Shown here one piece after another: positions 52,470 through 62,090 of a stretch of DNA of 64,000 nucleotides; position 1 is the first letter of the stretch, and the number at the start of each line of letters is the position of its first letter. The notes beneath the pieces are model-generated. The model did not search any database. It was not told the origin of the DNA and saw nothing but the letters and a program-made list of their open reading frames with translations. The translations under genes were made by a program, and so were the position numbers. The stretch comes from Arcobacter_B sp049472135 (GTDB lineage: Bacteria > Campylobacterota > Campylobacteria > Campylobacterales > Arcobacteraceae): NCBI RefSeq assembly GCF_049472135.1, contig NZ_JBMOVV010000004.1:1-64000 (forward strand), written 5' to 3'.

Positions 52470-53375
52470 ATGAGTCAAGTTTGTGAAAATATAGTTAAAG
52501 AAAATGAAAGTTTAAAACTTGTTAAAACATTAGAACAATTCTATATAGAAGTTTTAGAGTACTTAAAAAATAAATTTAATGTAAATGATATTGAAATTAC
52601 TTTACTTGATACAAGTGAAGAGAATACAGAAGAAGTTTTATATAAGTCTTCAAATATTCTAAAAGAAGAAGAAAATTGTGTTTTTGAATTAATTCAAAGT
52701 GAATATACAAAAATTAGAGTTATTGTATCTTCTAATGATGATAAGGATATAAAAGAGAATAGATTTGTAATCAATCTTGCTTTACAAGCTTTCTCTCAAA
52801 CTCTATATAATAAACTATTAAAAGATACATTAAAAGATTTAAGTTTAATTGATAGTTTAACAGGTTTATATAATAGACACTATTTAGAAAACTATTCTGA
52901 GAAGCTTTTTAGTTTAACTAAAAGAGAAAAAAACACTCTTGGTTTTTTAAAATTTGGTATTGATCAATTTAAAGCTGTAATTGATGAGTTTGATTATAAT
53001 ATTGGAGATAAAGTTTTAATTGCTTTAGCAGAAGTTTTAAAACAGACTTTAAGAACATCTGATATTGTATTAAGAATTGATTCTGATGAATTTTTAGTAA
53101 TTTTAATGAATATTCAAGACAAAGAGAATGCTTCAATGATAGCTCAAAAAATTATTGATTGTTTTAGTAAAAAAGAAGTATTAGTAAACGAACAAACAAA
53201 TCAGACTTTAAAGAAAACTGTTTGTTGTGGTATTGCAATATTTCCTGATGATGCATCTTCAATGGAAGAAATTTTTAGAAAGTCTGATATTGCTTTATAT
53301 GAAGCAAAAAATAAAGGTAGAAGTCAAATATTTGAGTATACTGAAGAAGATACAAATACAATTGACTTATTTTAA
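52470..53375 (+). CDS. GGDEF-domain protein with degenerate active site (1)
   Basis: A 301-residue cytosolic protein. Residues 1-120 are an unassigned, possibly GAF-like sensor part; GGDEF domain 125-290. DSLTGLYNR (128-136) is intact. The signature site reads DSDEF (204-208) instead of GGDEF, and the FKxINDxxGH segment reads FKAVIDEFDYNIGD, without the guanine-contact Asn. So diguanylate cyclase activity is doubtful; GTP binding or regulation is possible. A paralogue follows 10 bases later. Confidence 0.85.
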   Translation: MSQVCENIVKENESLKLVKTLEQFYIEVLEYLKNKFNVNDIEITLLDTSEENTEEVLYKSSNILKEEENCVFELIQSEYTKIRVIVSSNDDKDIKENRFVINLALQAFSQTLYNKLLKDTLKDLSLIDSLTGLYNRHYLENYSEKLFSLTKREKNTLGFLKFGIDQFKAVIDEFDYNIGDKVLIALAEVLKQTLRTSDIVLRIDSDEFLVILMNIQDKENASMIAQKIIDCFSKKEVLVNEQTNQTLKKTVCCGIAIFPDDASSMEEIFRKSDIALYEAKNKGRSQIFEYTEEDTNTIDLF

Positions 53376-53385
53376 AGGTTAAATT

Positions 53386-54360
53386 ATGAAAGAGAAGATT
53401 TTAGAACTTATCCAAGATTCAAAAACAAATGAAGAAAGCTATAAATCTTTAGTTAGTATTTATAATTTATACGAACAGCTTCAATATTCAACAAATATTG
53501 TACAAATGGCTGAAGATATTTATGATTGGCTAAATAAATTTTTTAGTGTGGATAACCTAACATTTTCTCTAATTGATATTAGTTCAAACTCAAAAGAAGA
53601 GATTTTAGTAAAAGGTAAAGAGTTTTATTTAGATGATGATAAAGCTTACTTTTTTATTATTAATACACATACAAATTTAAATGCAACAGTTTCATTTAGT
53701 GCTACATCAAATGTTCATTATCAAGTGTTGCAAGCAAAATACGATACTATTGAAGCAGCATTCTTTCAAATCTCTCCTATCATTCAAAATGGTATTCTAA
53801 AAAAGAATTTTATTGAATCTTCTTCAATTGATTCTGTTACAAAAGTTTATAACAGAAACTATTTAATAGAAAACCTTAATAAACATCTTACTATTTCAAA
53901 TAACACAAGAGATGAAATCTATTTCTTAATGATAGGAGTTGATCATTTTAAAGCCGTAATTGATGAATTTAATTATGATATTTCTGATCAAGTCTTAATC
54001 GAGCTTGCAAAAATAATTCATACAAATATAAATGAGTTTGATATGGTTGCAAGACTTAATGCTGATGAGTTTTTAGTTACTATTTTAAGTAATACTCCAA
54101 AATGGCAAGTTGAAGATTTATCTAAAAAAATCATTGAAGATTTTGCAAAAATTGAAATAGAAGTAAATCCTATCACAAAACAAACACTTAAAAAAACTAT
54201 TTGCATAGGACTTGAAACATTTAAAACAGATTCAAGTGAAACTATTACAGATGCTATAAAAAATGCTGATATTGCTTTATATGAAGCAAAAAATAAAGGC
54301 AGAAGTCAATTTTTTGATTTTGACGAACTTAAAGAGGAAGATACAATAGAACTTTTTTAG
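53386..54360 (+). CDS. GGDEF-domain protein with degenerate active site (2)
   Basis: A 324-residue paralogue of the upstream gene, with longer N-terminal region (1-140). DSVTKVYNR (149-157) replaces DSLTGLYNR, the signature is NADEF (225-229), and FKAVIDEFNYDISD again lacks the usual Asn and Gly. Both members keep the NRxYL and the C-terminal ADIALYEAKNKGRSQ segment. It has likely lost catalysis as well. The terminator overlaps its stop. Confidence 0.85.
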   Translation: MKEKILELIQDSKTNEESYKSLVSIYNLYEQLQYSTNIVQMAEDIYDWLNKFFSVDNLTFSLIDISSNSKEEILVKGKEFYLDDDKAYFFIINTHTNLNATVSFSATSNVHYQVLQAKYDTIEAAFFQISPIIQNGILKKNFIESSSIDSVTKVYNRNYLIENLNKHLTISNNTRDEIYFLMIGVDHFKAVIDEFNYDISDQVLIELAKIIHTNINEFDMVARLNADEFLVTILSNTPKWQVEDLSKKIIEDFAKIEIEVNPITKQTLKKTICIGLETFKTDSSETITDAIKNADIALYEAKNKGRSQFFDFDELKEEDTIELF

Positions 54361-54370
54361 TTCTATTGTA
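54342..54370. terminator. Bidirectional terminator overlapping two convergent stop codons
   Basis: TACAATAGAAC, loop TTTTTTA, GTTCTATTGTA: a perfect 11-bp stem. It contains the TAG of the second GGDEF gene (54358-54360) and the cmoB stop (54363-54365), followed by TTTTTC on the + strand. Confidence 0.8.
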
Positions 54371-55277
54371 TTTTTCTAGCTTTTATATAAACTCTCTTAG
54401 GTGCTGGATAACCTTCAACTGTTTTAGAACTATCATTAGGGTCTAAGAAATCTTCTAAACTTTGATCAAAAGACCATTTAGTTTTTCTTTGTTCTTCATT
54501 TGTTGTAACTGTTGTTGCAATTACTTCTATATTTTCAAACCCTGCTCTACTTAGCCAGTTTTTTAATGCAGGAATAGTAGGAATAAAATAAATATTAGGA
54601 ATTTTTGAATATCTTTTATTTGGTGTTAGACAAATTTCATCTTCACCATCAATCATAAAAGTATCAATTAAAATCTCACCTTTAGAGTTTAATCCTCTTG
54701 CAAGAGATTTTAAAGTTCCAACTGGATCTGGTCTATGATATAAAACACCTAACATAAATATAAAATCAAACTTGTGATTGTAATACTCTAAATGCTCAAC
54801 ACCAAGCATTTCATAAACTATTTCAGATTTTACAAAATGGTTAACAAACTCAAACTGGTGTAAAGTTAATGCACTTGGGTCAAAACCAATAAGTCTTTTT
54901 GGCTTATCTTCAAGCATTCTGAACATATAATAACCGTTATTACATCCAATATCAGCTACAACTTTATCTTTTAAATTAAAATGAGGTCTTATAAGATTAT
55001 ATTTAATATTACTTTGCCATTCACTATCAATTTCTAAACCAAATAGATTAAAAGGCCCTTTTCTCCAAGGGATTAATTTTTTTGCTGTTTCTTCGATTAA
55101 ATCATACTCTTCTTGAGTAATGTCTTCTCTTTTTCCTATAGTAAACCAATCACCATAATCAACAAAAAGTTCACTAGTTTTAATCTCTCTAGCTTTGTTT
55201 AGTTGTTCATACCAAGGTTGAACATTTTTCCAATTTCTACAATCGTCTTTCTTTTTTTGTAATTCTTCTAAATTCAT
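54363..55277 (-). CDS. cmoB: tRNA U34 carboxymethyltransferase CmoB
   Basis: A 304-residue SAM-fold enzyme that uses carboxy-SAM to make cmo5U34 in tRNA. Asp109-IGCNNGYY is the nucleotide loop; LFGLEIDSEWQSNIKY and MLGVLYHRPDP and RAGFENIEV are conserved. The partner CmoA is not in the window. The start is ATG at 55277. Confidence 0.93.
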   Translation of the reverse strand: MNLEELQKKKDDCRNWKNVQPWYEQLNKAREIKTSELFVDYGDWFTIGKREDITQEEYDLIEETAKKLIPWRKGPFNLFGLEIDSEWQSNIKYNLIRPHFNLKDKVVADIGCNNGYYMFRMLEDKPKRLIGFDPSALTLHQFEFVNHFVKSEIVYEMLGVEHLEYYNHKFDFIFMLGVLYHRPDPVGTLKSLARGLNSKGEILIDTFMIDGEDEICLTPNKRYSKIPNIYFIPTIPALKNWLSRAGFENIEVIATTVTTNEEQRKTKWSFDQSLEDFLDPNDSSKTVEGYPAPKRVYIKARKIQ

Positions 55278-55385
55278 AGCGTTATTATATGAATATTAAA
55301 TAAAAAGATGTCTTAAATCAAGGCAAACAAATTAATCTTTTGTTATACTTCCAATGAAAAAATTATGAATTTATTTTCATTTTTA

Positions 55386-55410
55386 GTTAACTTACAGTTA
55401 ACTAGTTAAC
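55386..55410. repeat. Three GTTAAC boxes before ccsBA
   Basis: GTTAAC occurs at 55386-55391, 55397-55402 and 55405-55410, in the 174-base gap between cmoB and ccsBA. TATACT at 55344-55349 is a possible -10. Nothing else is visible in the gap. They may be sites for a regulator of cytochrome c biogenesis. Confidence 0.45.
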
Positions 55411-55451
55411 AATATAATTCATTTATTAATTTAAAACAGAAAGGATTTTTT

Positions 55452-58196
55452 TTGAAAGGAACAAGTGTCTTATTTTCCTTTAAGACGACATTAATCTTAC
55501 TGGCGATACTAGCAATTGGTGCTGGTTATGCTACATTTATTGAAAATGATTTTGATACATCCTCTGCAAGAGTATTAGTATATAATCATATTTGGTATGA
55601 GGCAATTTTAGTATTAACTACAATAAACTTAACAGGTATAATATTTAAATATAAGATGTGGAGAAATAAAGCTAGATTTATCTTTCACATATCATTTGTA
55701 GTTATATTAATTGGTGCTGGTATTACAAGATATGTTGGTTATGAAGGAATTATGCAAATTAAAGAAGGAACTACTGAAAATAGAATGAGTTCTTTAGAGC
55801 CTTATTTACAAATAACTATTAAAGAAGATGGTAAAACTTACTATAAGGAGTACCAAAAAGAGTTTACTTCACTATTTAAATCTGTAAATGATTTTGAACA
55901 TACTATTTTATATGGTGAAAATAAACAATTAAACATTAAATATAATGATTACCTTTTAGCTAAAAAAGGTACTGCTAAAATGGGACTTTTAAATGTTGAT
56001 GTAACTATTGATGGTAATACACAACAAATTAAACTTCCAGGACAAAGAGGACAAAGAGGTTTACAAAGAGATTTAGTATTTGGTGATACTACAGTTACTC
56101 TTTCATATGGTTCAAAAACATTATTTTTACCATTTGCTATAAAACTTAATGATTTCCAACTTGATAGATATCCAGGAAGTAATTCTCCTTCTTCATATGC
56201 TTCTGAAGTTACTGTACTTAAAGATAATAAAGAGTATAACTATAGAATTTTTATGAACAGAACATTACATGAAGGTAACTTCTTATTTTTCCAAAGTTCT
56301 TATTTCCCTGATGAAACAGGTACTGTTTTATCTGTAAATAATGACCCTGGTAAATGGCCTACATATTTAGGATACTTCTTATTAACTTTAGGTTTAGTAT
56401 TAAACTTATTTGATAAAAAATCTAGATTCTGGAAATTAACTAATTATGTTGCTAAAAACAATGTAGCTTCTATTGCTGTTGCCTGTATTCTTGCTTTTGC
56501 TGCAACTTCTGCTAATGCTGAAGAAAGAGTAATGGAAAATGAAGTAAAAGCACAAGATACTATTGAATATTTAAAAAAATTCAAAGAAGAATCAAAAGTA
56601 ACTGCTGAAAAATTCTCAAGACTTGTAACGCAAAGTCAAGGTGGAAGAATGAAGCCAGTTTCTACTTTAAATAGAGAAATATTACTTAAATTAAGTGGTA
56701 AAAAATCTTTATTTGGAATGAATGCTGACCAAATTGTTTTAGGTCTTTTAACTAGACCAGAAATGTGGAGAGATATTAGACTTATCAAAGTTAAAACTCC
56801 AAAATTAAAAAAGTTTTTAGGTATTGAAGAAAGCAGAAAACATATTGCATTTACTGAAGTTTTCATAGATGGAAAGTATATTTTAAATAAAGAAGCTGAA
56901 AAAGCTGCTATTACTAAGCCTCAAGATAGAGGAACATATGAAAAAGATATTGTAAGACTTGATGAAAGATTAAATATTACATATGCAACTTTTAATGGTA
57001 ACTTATTTAGATTATTCCCAAAACCTGAAGACAAATCTAATACTTGGCATGCTCCATTAGATGCAATGCAAACTTTTGAAGGACAAAGTGGTAGAGCTGT
57101 TGAATTAATGACAAGAGGATTTATAAACTCTGTAATTCAAAATGAATGGGAACAAGCAAATAAATTTCTTGATATGATTAAACTTTTCCAAGAAAAAATT
57201 GGTAAAGATGTAATGTTAAGTGAATCAGAAATCGATAATGAAATTTTATTTAATGAGTTAGATATTTTCTTAAAATTAACACTAGCATATGTATTAACTG
57301 GTTTAATTATGTTAATTGTTGCTTTCATAGTAGTATTTAATCCAAATATCAAACCAAGAAAAACTACATTCTTCTTCTTTGTTGTATTAGCTATTTTATT
57401 TGCTACACATACATTTGGAATGGGATTCAGATGGGTTATTTCAGGACATGCACCATGGTCTGATACTTATGAATCATTATTATATATTTCATGGTCTGCT
57501 GTATTTGCAGGAGTTGTATTCTTTAGAAAATCTCTTCTTGCATTAAGTGCTGCAGTTATTGTTGCTGGTATTTTCATGTTTACTGCACACTTAACAGGAA
57601 TTGACCCACAAATTACAAACCTAGTACCAGTTCTTAAATCTTACTGGTTAACAATTCACGTTTCAGTTTTAACTGCATCATATGGATTCTTTGGACTTGG
57701 AGCTATTTTAGGTTTCATGGCATTAATTATGTTTATCTTTAGAAAAAATAGACCACATTTAGATGAAACTATCAAAAATATTACAGCAATTAATGAAATT
57801 GCATTAATTATTGGTGTTACATTTATTACAATCGGTAATTTCCTTGGTGGTGTATGGGCAAATGAATCATGGGGAAGATACTGGGGATGGGATCCAAAAG
57901 AGACTTGGGCTTATGTATCAATCGTAACTTATGTATTTGTAATTCATATGAGATTTGTTAAACCACTTAATAATCCATTTGCATTCTCAACTGCATCATT
58001 ATTATCATTTGCAACAATTCTTATGACATATTTTGGTGTAAACTTCTATTTATCAGGAATGCACTCATATGCAACAGGTGACCCTGTGCCAATTCCTACA
58101 TGGGTATACTATGTAGTTTCAATGGTATTTATTACTATTGCTTTAGCATTTAGAAATAGAAATATGAAAGATGCTATTTCTGAACAATCAAACTAA
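55452..58196 (+). CDS. ccsA: Cytochrome c synthase CcsBA (fused system II haem lyase)
   Basis: A 914-residue fused CcsB-CcsA, the haem export and attachment machine of System II, as is usual in Campylobacterota. N-terminal ResB/CcsB helices and periplasmic domain occupy about 1-340, a second periplasmic loop about 355-610, and the CcsA half about 615-905. The WWD haem-binding motif WGRYWGWDPKETWAYVS starts at residue 807; the ligand histidine His871 (FYLSGMHSY) follows. The start is TTG at 55452 with AAAGG 7 bases upstream. Confidence 0.94.
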   Translation: MKGTSVLFSFKTTLILLAILAIGAGYATFIENDFDTSSARVLVYNHIWYEAILVLTTINLTGIIFKYKMWRNKARFIFHISFVVILIGAGITRYVGYEGIMQIKEGTTENRMSSLEPYLQITIKEDGKTYYKEYQKEFTSLFKSVNDFEHTILYGENKQLNIKYNDYLLAKKGTAKMGLLNVDVTIDGNTQQIKLPGQRGQRGLQRDLVFGDTTVTLSYGSKTLFLPFAIKLNDFQLDRYPGSNSPSSYASEVTVLKDNKEYNYRIFMNRTLHEGNFLFFQSSYFPDETGTVLSVNNDPGKWPTYLGYFLLTLGLVLNLFDKKSRFWKLTNYVAKNNVASIAVACILAFAATSANAEERVMENEVKAQDTIEYLKKFKEESKVTAEKFSRLVTQSQGGRMKPVSTLNREILLKLSGKKSLFGMNADQIVLGLLTRPEMWRDIRLIKVKTPKLKKFLGIEESRKHIAFTEVFIDGKYILNKEAEKAAITKPQDRGTYEKDIVRLDERLNITYATFNGNLFRLFPKPEDKSNTWHAPLDAMQTFEGQSGRAVELMTRGFINSVIQNEWEQANKFLDMIKLFQEKIGKDVMLSESEIDNEILFNELDIFLKLTLAYVLTGLIMLIVAFIVVFNPNIKPRKTTFFFFVVLAILFATHTFGMGFRWVISGHAPWSDTYESLLYISWSAVFAGVVFFRKSLLALSAAVIVAGIFMFTAHLTGIDPQITNLVPVLKSYWLTIHVSVLTASYGFFGLGAILGFMALIMFIFRKNRPHLDETIKNITAINEIALIIGVTFITIGNFLGGVWANESWGRYWGWDPKETWAYVSIVTYVFVIHMRFVKPLNNPFAFSTASLLSFATILMTYFGVNFYLSGMHSYATGDPVPIPTWVYYVVSMVFITIALAFRNRNMKDAISEQSN

Positions 58197-58215
58197 GAGT
58201 TTTTACTCTTAGTTT
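58190..58215 (+). terminator. Hairpin at the end of ccsBA
   Basis: AAACTAAGAG, loop TTTTTA, CTCTTAGTTT: 10-bp stem overlapping the ccsBA stop. There is little T-run after it, so efficiency is uncertain. Confidence 0.6.
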
Positions 58216-58262
58216 ACCCTATTTAAACACTCTACTTTAAACTTTTCCCTAGCTTATTTTGT

Positions 58263-58268
58263 TATAAT
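58263..58268 (+). promoter_or_regulatory. -10 element (TATAAT) of the peptidase gene
   Basis: TATAAT 26 bases before the ATG at 58294. Confidence 0.45.
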
Positions 58269-58293
58269 CACCTAAAAATTTTTAAGGTGTAAA

Positions 58294-59586
58294 ATGAGTA
58301 AAGTTATAGATATTTTTAAAGAAATTACAGCAATTCCTAGATGTTCAAAAACTCATGAACCATTTATAAACTATATGAAAAAAATATCTGATGAACTTGG
58401 ATATGAATGTTTAGTTGATAAATACAATAATATTTTATGTAAAAAACAAAACTCTCAAGCAAAAATAGTATTCCAATCTCATTATGATATTGTATGTTTA
58501 GAGGATAACTGTGTTCCAGTTATTGTTCAAAATGATGATATTTTAAGTGCGCAAAACTCTACACTTGGTAGTGACAATGGAATTGGTTGTTCATATATGA
58601 TTAATCTTATGTATGAAGGTGTTGATGCTGAGTATTTATTTACTTCTGATGAAGAGATAGGATTAATTGGTGCAAATAATTTAGAGCTAGAAATAAAAGC
58701 CCCTTATATGTTAAATCTTGATAGTGAAGAAGAAGGTGAAGTTTGCATTGGTTGTGCAGGTGGTGTTGATATTTTTGCTATTAATTCAAATAAAAAAATC
58801 ATTCCTAATACTGAGAAGTTAGATTTATATGAAATAAGTATTGGTAAACTTCAAGGTGGACACAGTGGTGTTGATATAGATAAAAATATACCAAATGCTA
58901 TTAAACTTGTAGCTAAAACTATAAAAGAAGCAAATGCAAAACTTTTAGATTTTAATGGTGGAGAGAGAATCAACTCAATCCCAGTAAATGCAAAAGCAAT
59001 TATAGCTTGTAGTTCTAAACCAATTGCTAGTCACGAAAATATGAAAATCACAAAGATTGATACTCAAAGTGAGCATTTAAGTGTATTTGATGATAAAGTT
59101 ATAGATTTTATAAACGATTTTAAACAAGGAGTTATCTCTTTTAATGAAGAGTTAAAAGTTGTTCAAAACTCAATAAATATTGCTATTATTTCAACTACTA
59201 TTGATAGTATAAAAATAGAATTTAGTGCAAGATCAATGGCAAATGATGAATTAGCAGCTATTAAAAATGAAACTATTACTATTTTAAATGAGCATGGATT
59301 TACAGTTACAACAGATGGAAAATATCCAGCTTGGAAACCAGATATAAATGAGTTTACATCAAAAGTTCTAGATATTTATCAAACAATAAATCCAAAAGCT
59401 TCTTTAGAAGCTATTCATGCAGGTTTAGAGTGTGCAATTTTTAAAGATAAATATCCACACTTAAAAGTAGCTTCAATAGGACCAACTATAAACTTTCCTC
59501 ATTCAAGAAAAGAGCAAGTTTCTATAAAATCAGTAGAAAATGTATATGAAGTTGTAAAGAAAATAGTTGATGAAGTTTATAAGTAG
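58294..59586 (+). CDS. pepD: M20-family aminoacyl-histidine dipeptidase (PepD-like)
   Basis: A 430-residue metallopeptidase. Metal residues His63 and Asp65 (FQSHYDIVCL), the bridging Asp94 (GSDNGIG), the catalytic Glu pair in SDEEIGL and C-terminal FPHSRKEQVSI. LQGGHSGVDIDK is typical of PepD. Slightly shorter than the ~485 residues in E. coli. Hydrolyses Xaa-His type dipeptides by analogy. It converges on the DUF1853 gene with 2 bases between stops. Confidence 0.9.
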   Translation: MSKVIDIFKEITAIPRCSKTHEPFINYMKKISDELGYECLVDKYNNILCKKQNSQAKIVFQSHYDIVCLEDNCVPVIVQNDDILSAQNSTLGSDNGIGCSYMINLMYEGVDAEYLFTSDEEIGLIGANNLELEIKAPYMLNLDSEEEGEVCIGCAGGVDIFAINSNKKIIPNTEKLDLYEISIGKLQGGHSGVDIDKNIPNAIKLVAKTIKEANAKLLDFNGGERINSIPVNAKAIIACSSKPIASHENMKITKIDTQSEHLSVFDDKVIDFINDFKQGVISFNEELKVVQNSINIAIISTTIDSIKIEFSARSMANDELAAIKNETITILNEHGFTVTTDGKYPAWKPDINEFTSKVLDIYQTINPKASLEAIHAGLECAIFKDKYPHLKVASIGPTINFPHSRKEQVSIKSVENVYEVVKKIVDEVYK

Positions 59587-59588
59587 TT

Positions 59589-60392
59589 TTACCACCAAGT
59601 AATAAAAAACTCTTTATAATCATCTTGGCTTTTTAACCAAACTAAAGGAGATTTTTTCAAGTCTAAAAAGACTTGGATCTCTTCTTGTATATCAGTAAAA
59701 CCTTTCCAATTTGAATTACAACTTGGCTCTAAAATCCAATCATACCTATGTGGCAAAAAGTATTCATACTCTTTAAACTCTTTAAGGCTTAAAAAGTCAT
59801 TTATATTCAAATAAAAACCTTTTATACAAGATTTATTAACTAATGAAATATTTACTTCTTTTTTATATGGTAAAAATATATTTGCTTTAAAACAGCTATT
59901 TTGATATATATTTTCTAAATCTATATCAATTAAATTTTTAGTCTCTTCTTTAAATAGTAAAGGAAATTGTTTTGATTTTAGTTTATTAAGTTTTTTAACT
60001 AATGTATCGTCTCTATTAGGTCCTATGTATCTATCTATTTCTTTTTGAAATGAGTTATCATATAAATAAAACTTGTAAACAAGCTCTGTATGTAAATATC
60101 TTTGTTCTTTTTTATCAAATAGAATGAAATCTATTTCTCCTAAGGTATTTTTATTATGAATTACTTGGATATTCTTGTGTATTAGGTTATAACGACTTGA
60201 TAGTTTTATATACTCTTCAAAAAAATACTCTACTCTTTTTCCTAAAGGAAGTTTTTGTACTATCTCAAAGTTTGCATAATCATCTTTTTTATAGTCTAAA
60301 AAATCAAACTCAAATTGATTGATTTTATTTAAACACTTAAATAAAATAGGCGTATTATAAAAACCTTCGAATTGTTCTTTTAAATTACTCAT
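59589..60392 (-). CDS. DUF1853 family protein
   Basis: A 267-residue protein with the DUF1853 pattern: LGKRVEYFFEEYI, then NTLGEIDFILFD, HTELVYKFYLY and the IGPNRDDTLVKKLNKL segment. GELDxL plus E.xxKFYL places it in the PD-(D/E)XK nuclease-like superfamily, but the family has no proven function. ATG 60392 preferred to TTG 60395. The gene overlaps the kinase-like gene by 8 bases. Confidence 0.85.
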   Translation of the reverse strand: MSNLKEQFEGFYNTPILFKCLNKINQFEFDFLDYKKDDYANFEIVQKLPLGKRVEYFFEEYIKLSSRYNLIHKNIQVIHNKNTLGEIDFILFDKKEQRYLHTELVYKFYLYDNSFQKEIDRYIGPNRDDTLVKKLNKLKSKQFPLLFKEETKNLIDIDLENIYQNSCFKANIFLPYKKEVNISLVNKSCIKGFYLNINDFLSLKEFKEYEYFLPHRYDWILEPSCNSNWKGFTDIQEEIQVFLDLKKSPLVWLKSQDDYKEFFITWW

Positions 60393-61143
60393 CAAGATTT
60401 TCTATAAAACTAATAATATTTTCACACGAAGATAAATAAGAAGAGCCAAAAAGATTATAATGGTTCAAATAGTGATAAAGATTATAAATAGGCTCTTTTT
60501 TTAAATACTCTTTTGATAAAGGGTAAGTTTTATTATAATACTCATAAAATTTATCATCAAAGCCCCCAAATATTCTAGTCATTGCTATATCAACTTCTCT
60601 ATCAGCATAATATACAGCAGGGTCAATTAAATAAACACTATCTTTAGAATATAAAACATTACCACTCCACAAGTCACCATGAACTAAACTAGCTTTTTTA
60701 CATGTATTTAAAAGCATTAAAAGTTTATCTTTATGTTTTTCAAGTCTATTTAGAAAGACAGACTTAATATCATTGTCTTTTATAAGATTTATTTGATACA
60801 TAAGTCTATATTCAAAGAAAAATTCACCCCAGTTATTACTATATGAATTTATTTGCTTATTTAAGCCTATATAGTTATCAGTATCAAATCCAAACTGTTC
60901 ATTTTCATTTTTATGAAGCAAAGCCAAACCACAAGCAAGATTTATTGATAATTCATCATTTGAAATAAGATTTTCTATTTTTTGAAGTTCTATATGATTT
61001 TCATCATAATTTATAATTTTTGGAATATTTATAAATTTATTATTTTGCTTTTTTAAAACTTTATCTAGTAGTTTTAAACCTTCTACTTCTTTTAGTAATG
61101 CATCGTTAAAATCGGTATTGTTGTGTTTTATAAAAGTTTCCAA
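60385..61143 (-). CDS. Fructosamine-kinase-family protein
   Basis: A 252-residue APH-fold kinase-like protein. Catalytic loop LVHGDLWSGNVL, metal loop YLIDPAVYYADREVDIAM and ARIFGGF-like ending TRIFGGFDDKFYEYY match fructosamine/ribulosamine 3-kinases that deglycate lysines. Length slightly short of the usual 285-290: the N-terminal lobe is reduced. Coupled with the DUF1853 gene. A role in repairing glycated proteins or DNA-linked amines is family-based. Confidence 0.87.
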   Translation of the reverse strand: METFIKHNNTDFNDALLKEVEGLKLLDKVLKKQNNKFINIPKIINYDENHIELQKIENLISNDELSINLACGLALLHKNENEQFGFDTDNYIGLNKQINSYSNNWGEFFFEYRLMYQINLIKDNDIKSVFLNRLEKHKDKLLMLLNTCKKASLVHGDLWSGNVLYSKDSVYLIDPAVYYADREVDIAMTRIFGGFDDKFYEYYNKTYPLSKEYLKKEPIYNLYHYLNHYNLFGSSYLSSCENIISFIENLDE

Positions 61144-61206
61144 AATTTACTCTTATCATTGTATTTTTTTAAACTGATGATTATTATATCAAAAATTAAA
61201 GTAAAA

Positions 61207-62076
61207 TTAAATAACTCTAATTGGAACATGAAAGTCTAAAATAAATGTATCATTTTCTTCTAAATAGTGATTTTGAGTAAATACTGCATAAGCAGGTAAT
61301 GTTACTACTTCATATCCACTATTTGGTAGCCAATATTGATAAATATAAATCATAAGTCTTTCAATATCTCCATATTTACCAGTATGCCTAAAAACGGCAC
61401 ATAAAGACTCATAGATTTTTAGTTTACTTATTGAATTATTTGGTTCAAAATCATCATCAACTTCAAGTGCAGCAATATAATTACACTCTTCATAGGGAAT
61501 CATAATAGTACTATCATGATAAATTCCTATATTTGTACTATTTTTTAAGCCACTTTGATATTCAAATGCAAGTAGTCTTTCCCATATTTTGATAAGATTA
61601 TCTTCTGTGTAACCCTTAAGTCTAAGATATGCACAAGTTCTTTGGGGGCATACTTTTATTGTTGGTTCTAAGCCTTCTAGCTCTTTTATTGATTCATCAT
61701 CTATATCAAACCTATTTTTTGTAAAGCTTCTAAAAGCTCCTTTTCTCCATTGACTTGGAGTGTATGTAAATCGCTTTTTAAAGGCCTTTATAAATGAGGG
61801 ATGAGAAGAATAACCGCAAGAACTTGCAATCTGTGTAATAGTAGAGTAGTTATCAGTAATAAGAAGATTTGCTGCTTTTTGAAGTCTAATTGATGTTATC
61901 TTTTCAAAAATATTTTCACCGGTTTCTTCTTTGAATATTCTGTGAAAATGATATTTACTAACACTATTTAATCTTGCTAATTCATCTAGTGAAATATCTG
62001 TTCCAATATGCTTATATATGTAATTTAGAGTTTTATTTACAATTTGAGTTCTTATATATTTTGTATCTCTTTTCAT
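61207..62076 (-). CDS. AraC regulator with GyrI-like effector domain
   Basis: A 289-residue protein: N-terminal double helix-turn-helix (about 10-110; ISLDELARLNSVSKYHFHRIFKEETGEN, then ITQIASSCGYSSHPSFIKAFKKRFTYTPSQWR) and a GyrI-like small-molecule domain (about 130-289). This is the Rob/BmrR-type architecture that senses xenobiotics or lipophilic compounds. Divergent from the small gene at 62191 and the transporter at 62487, with paired repeats between them. Confidence 0.9.
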   Translation of the reverse strand: MKRDTKYIRTQIVNKTLNYIYKHIGTDISLDELARLNSVSKYHFHRIFKEETGENIFEKITSIRLQKAANLLITDNYSTITQIASSCGYSSHPSFIKAFKKRFTYTPSQWRKGAFRSFTKNRFDIDDESIKELEGLEPTIKVCPQRTCAYLRLKGYTEDNLIKIWERLLAFEYQSGLKNSTNIGIYHDSTIMIPYEECNYIAALEVDDDFEPNNSISKLKIYESLCAVFRHTGKYGDIERLMIYIYQYWLPNSGYEVVTLPAYAVFTQNHYLEENDTFILDFHVPIRVI

Positions 62077-62090
62077 GGTTTTATTATATC

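Noticed and set aside
57137..57352. - strand ORF within ccsBA
   Set aside because: Antisense shadow of a membrane-rich region of ccsBA without start signals.
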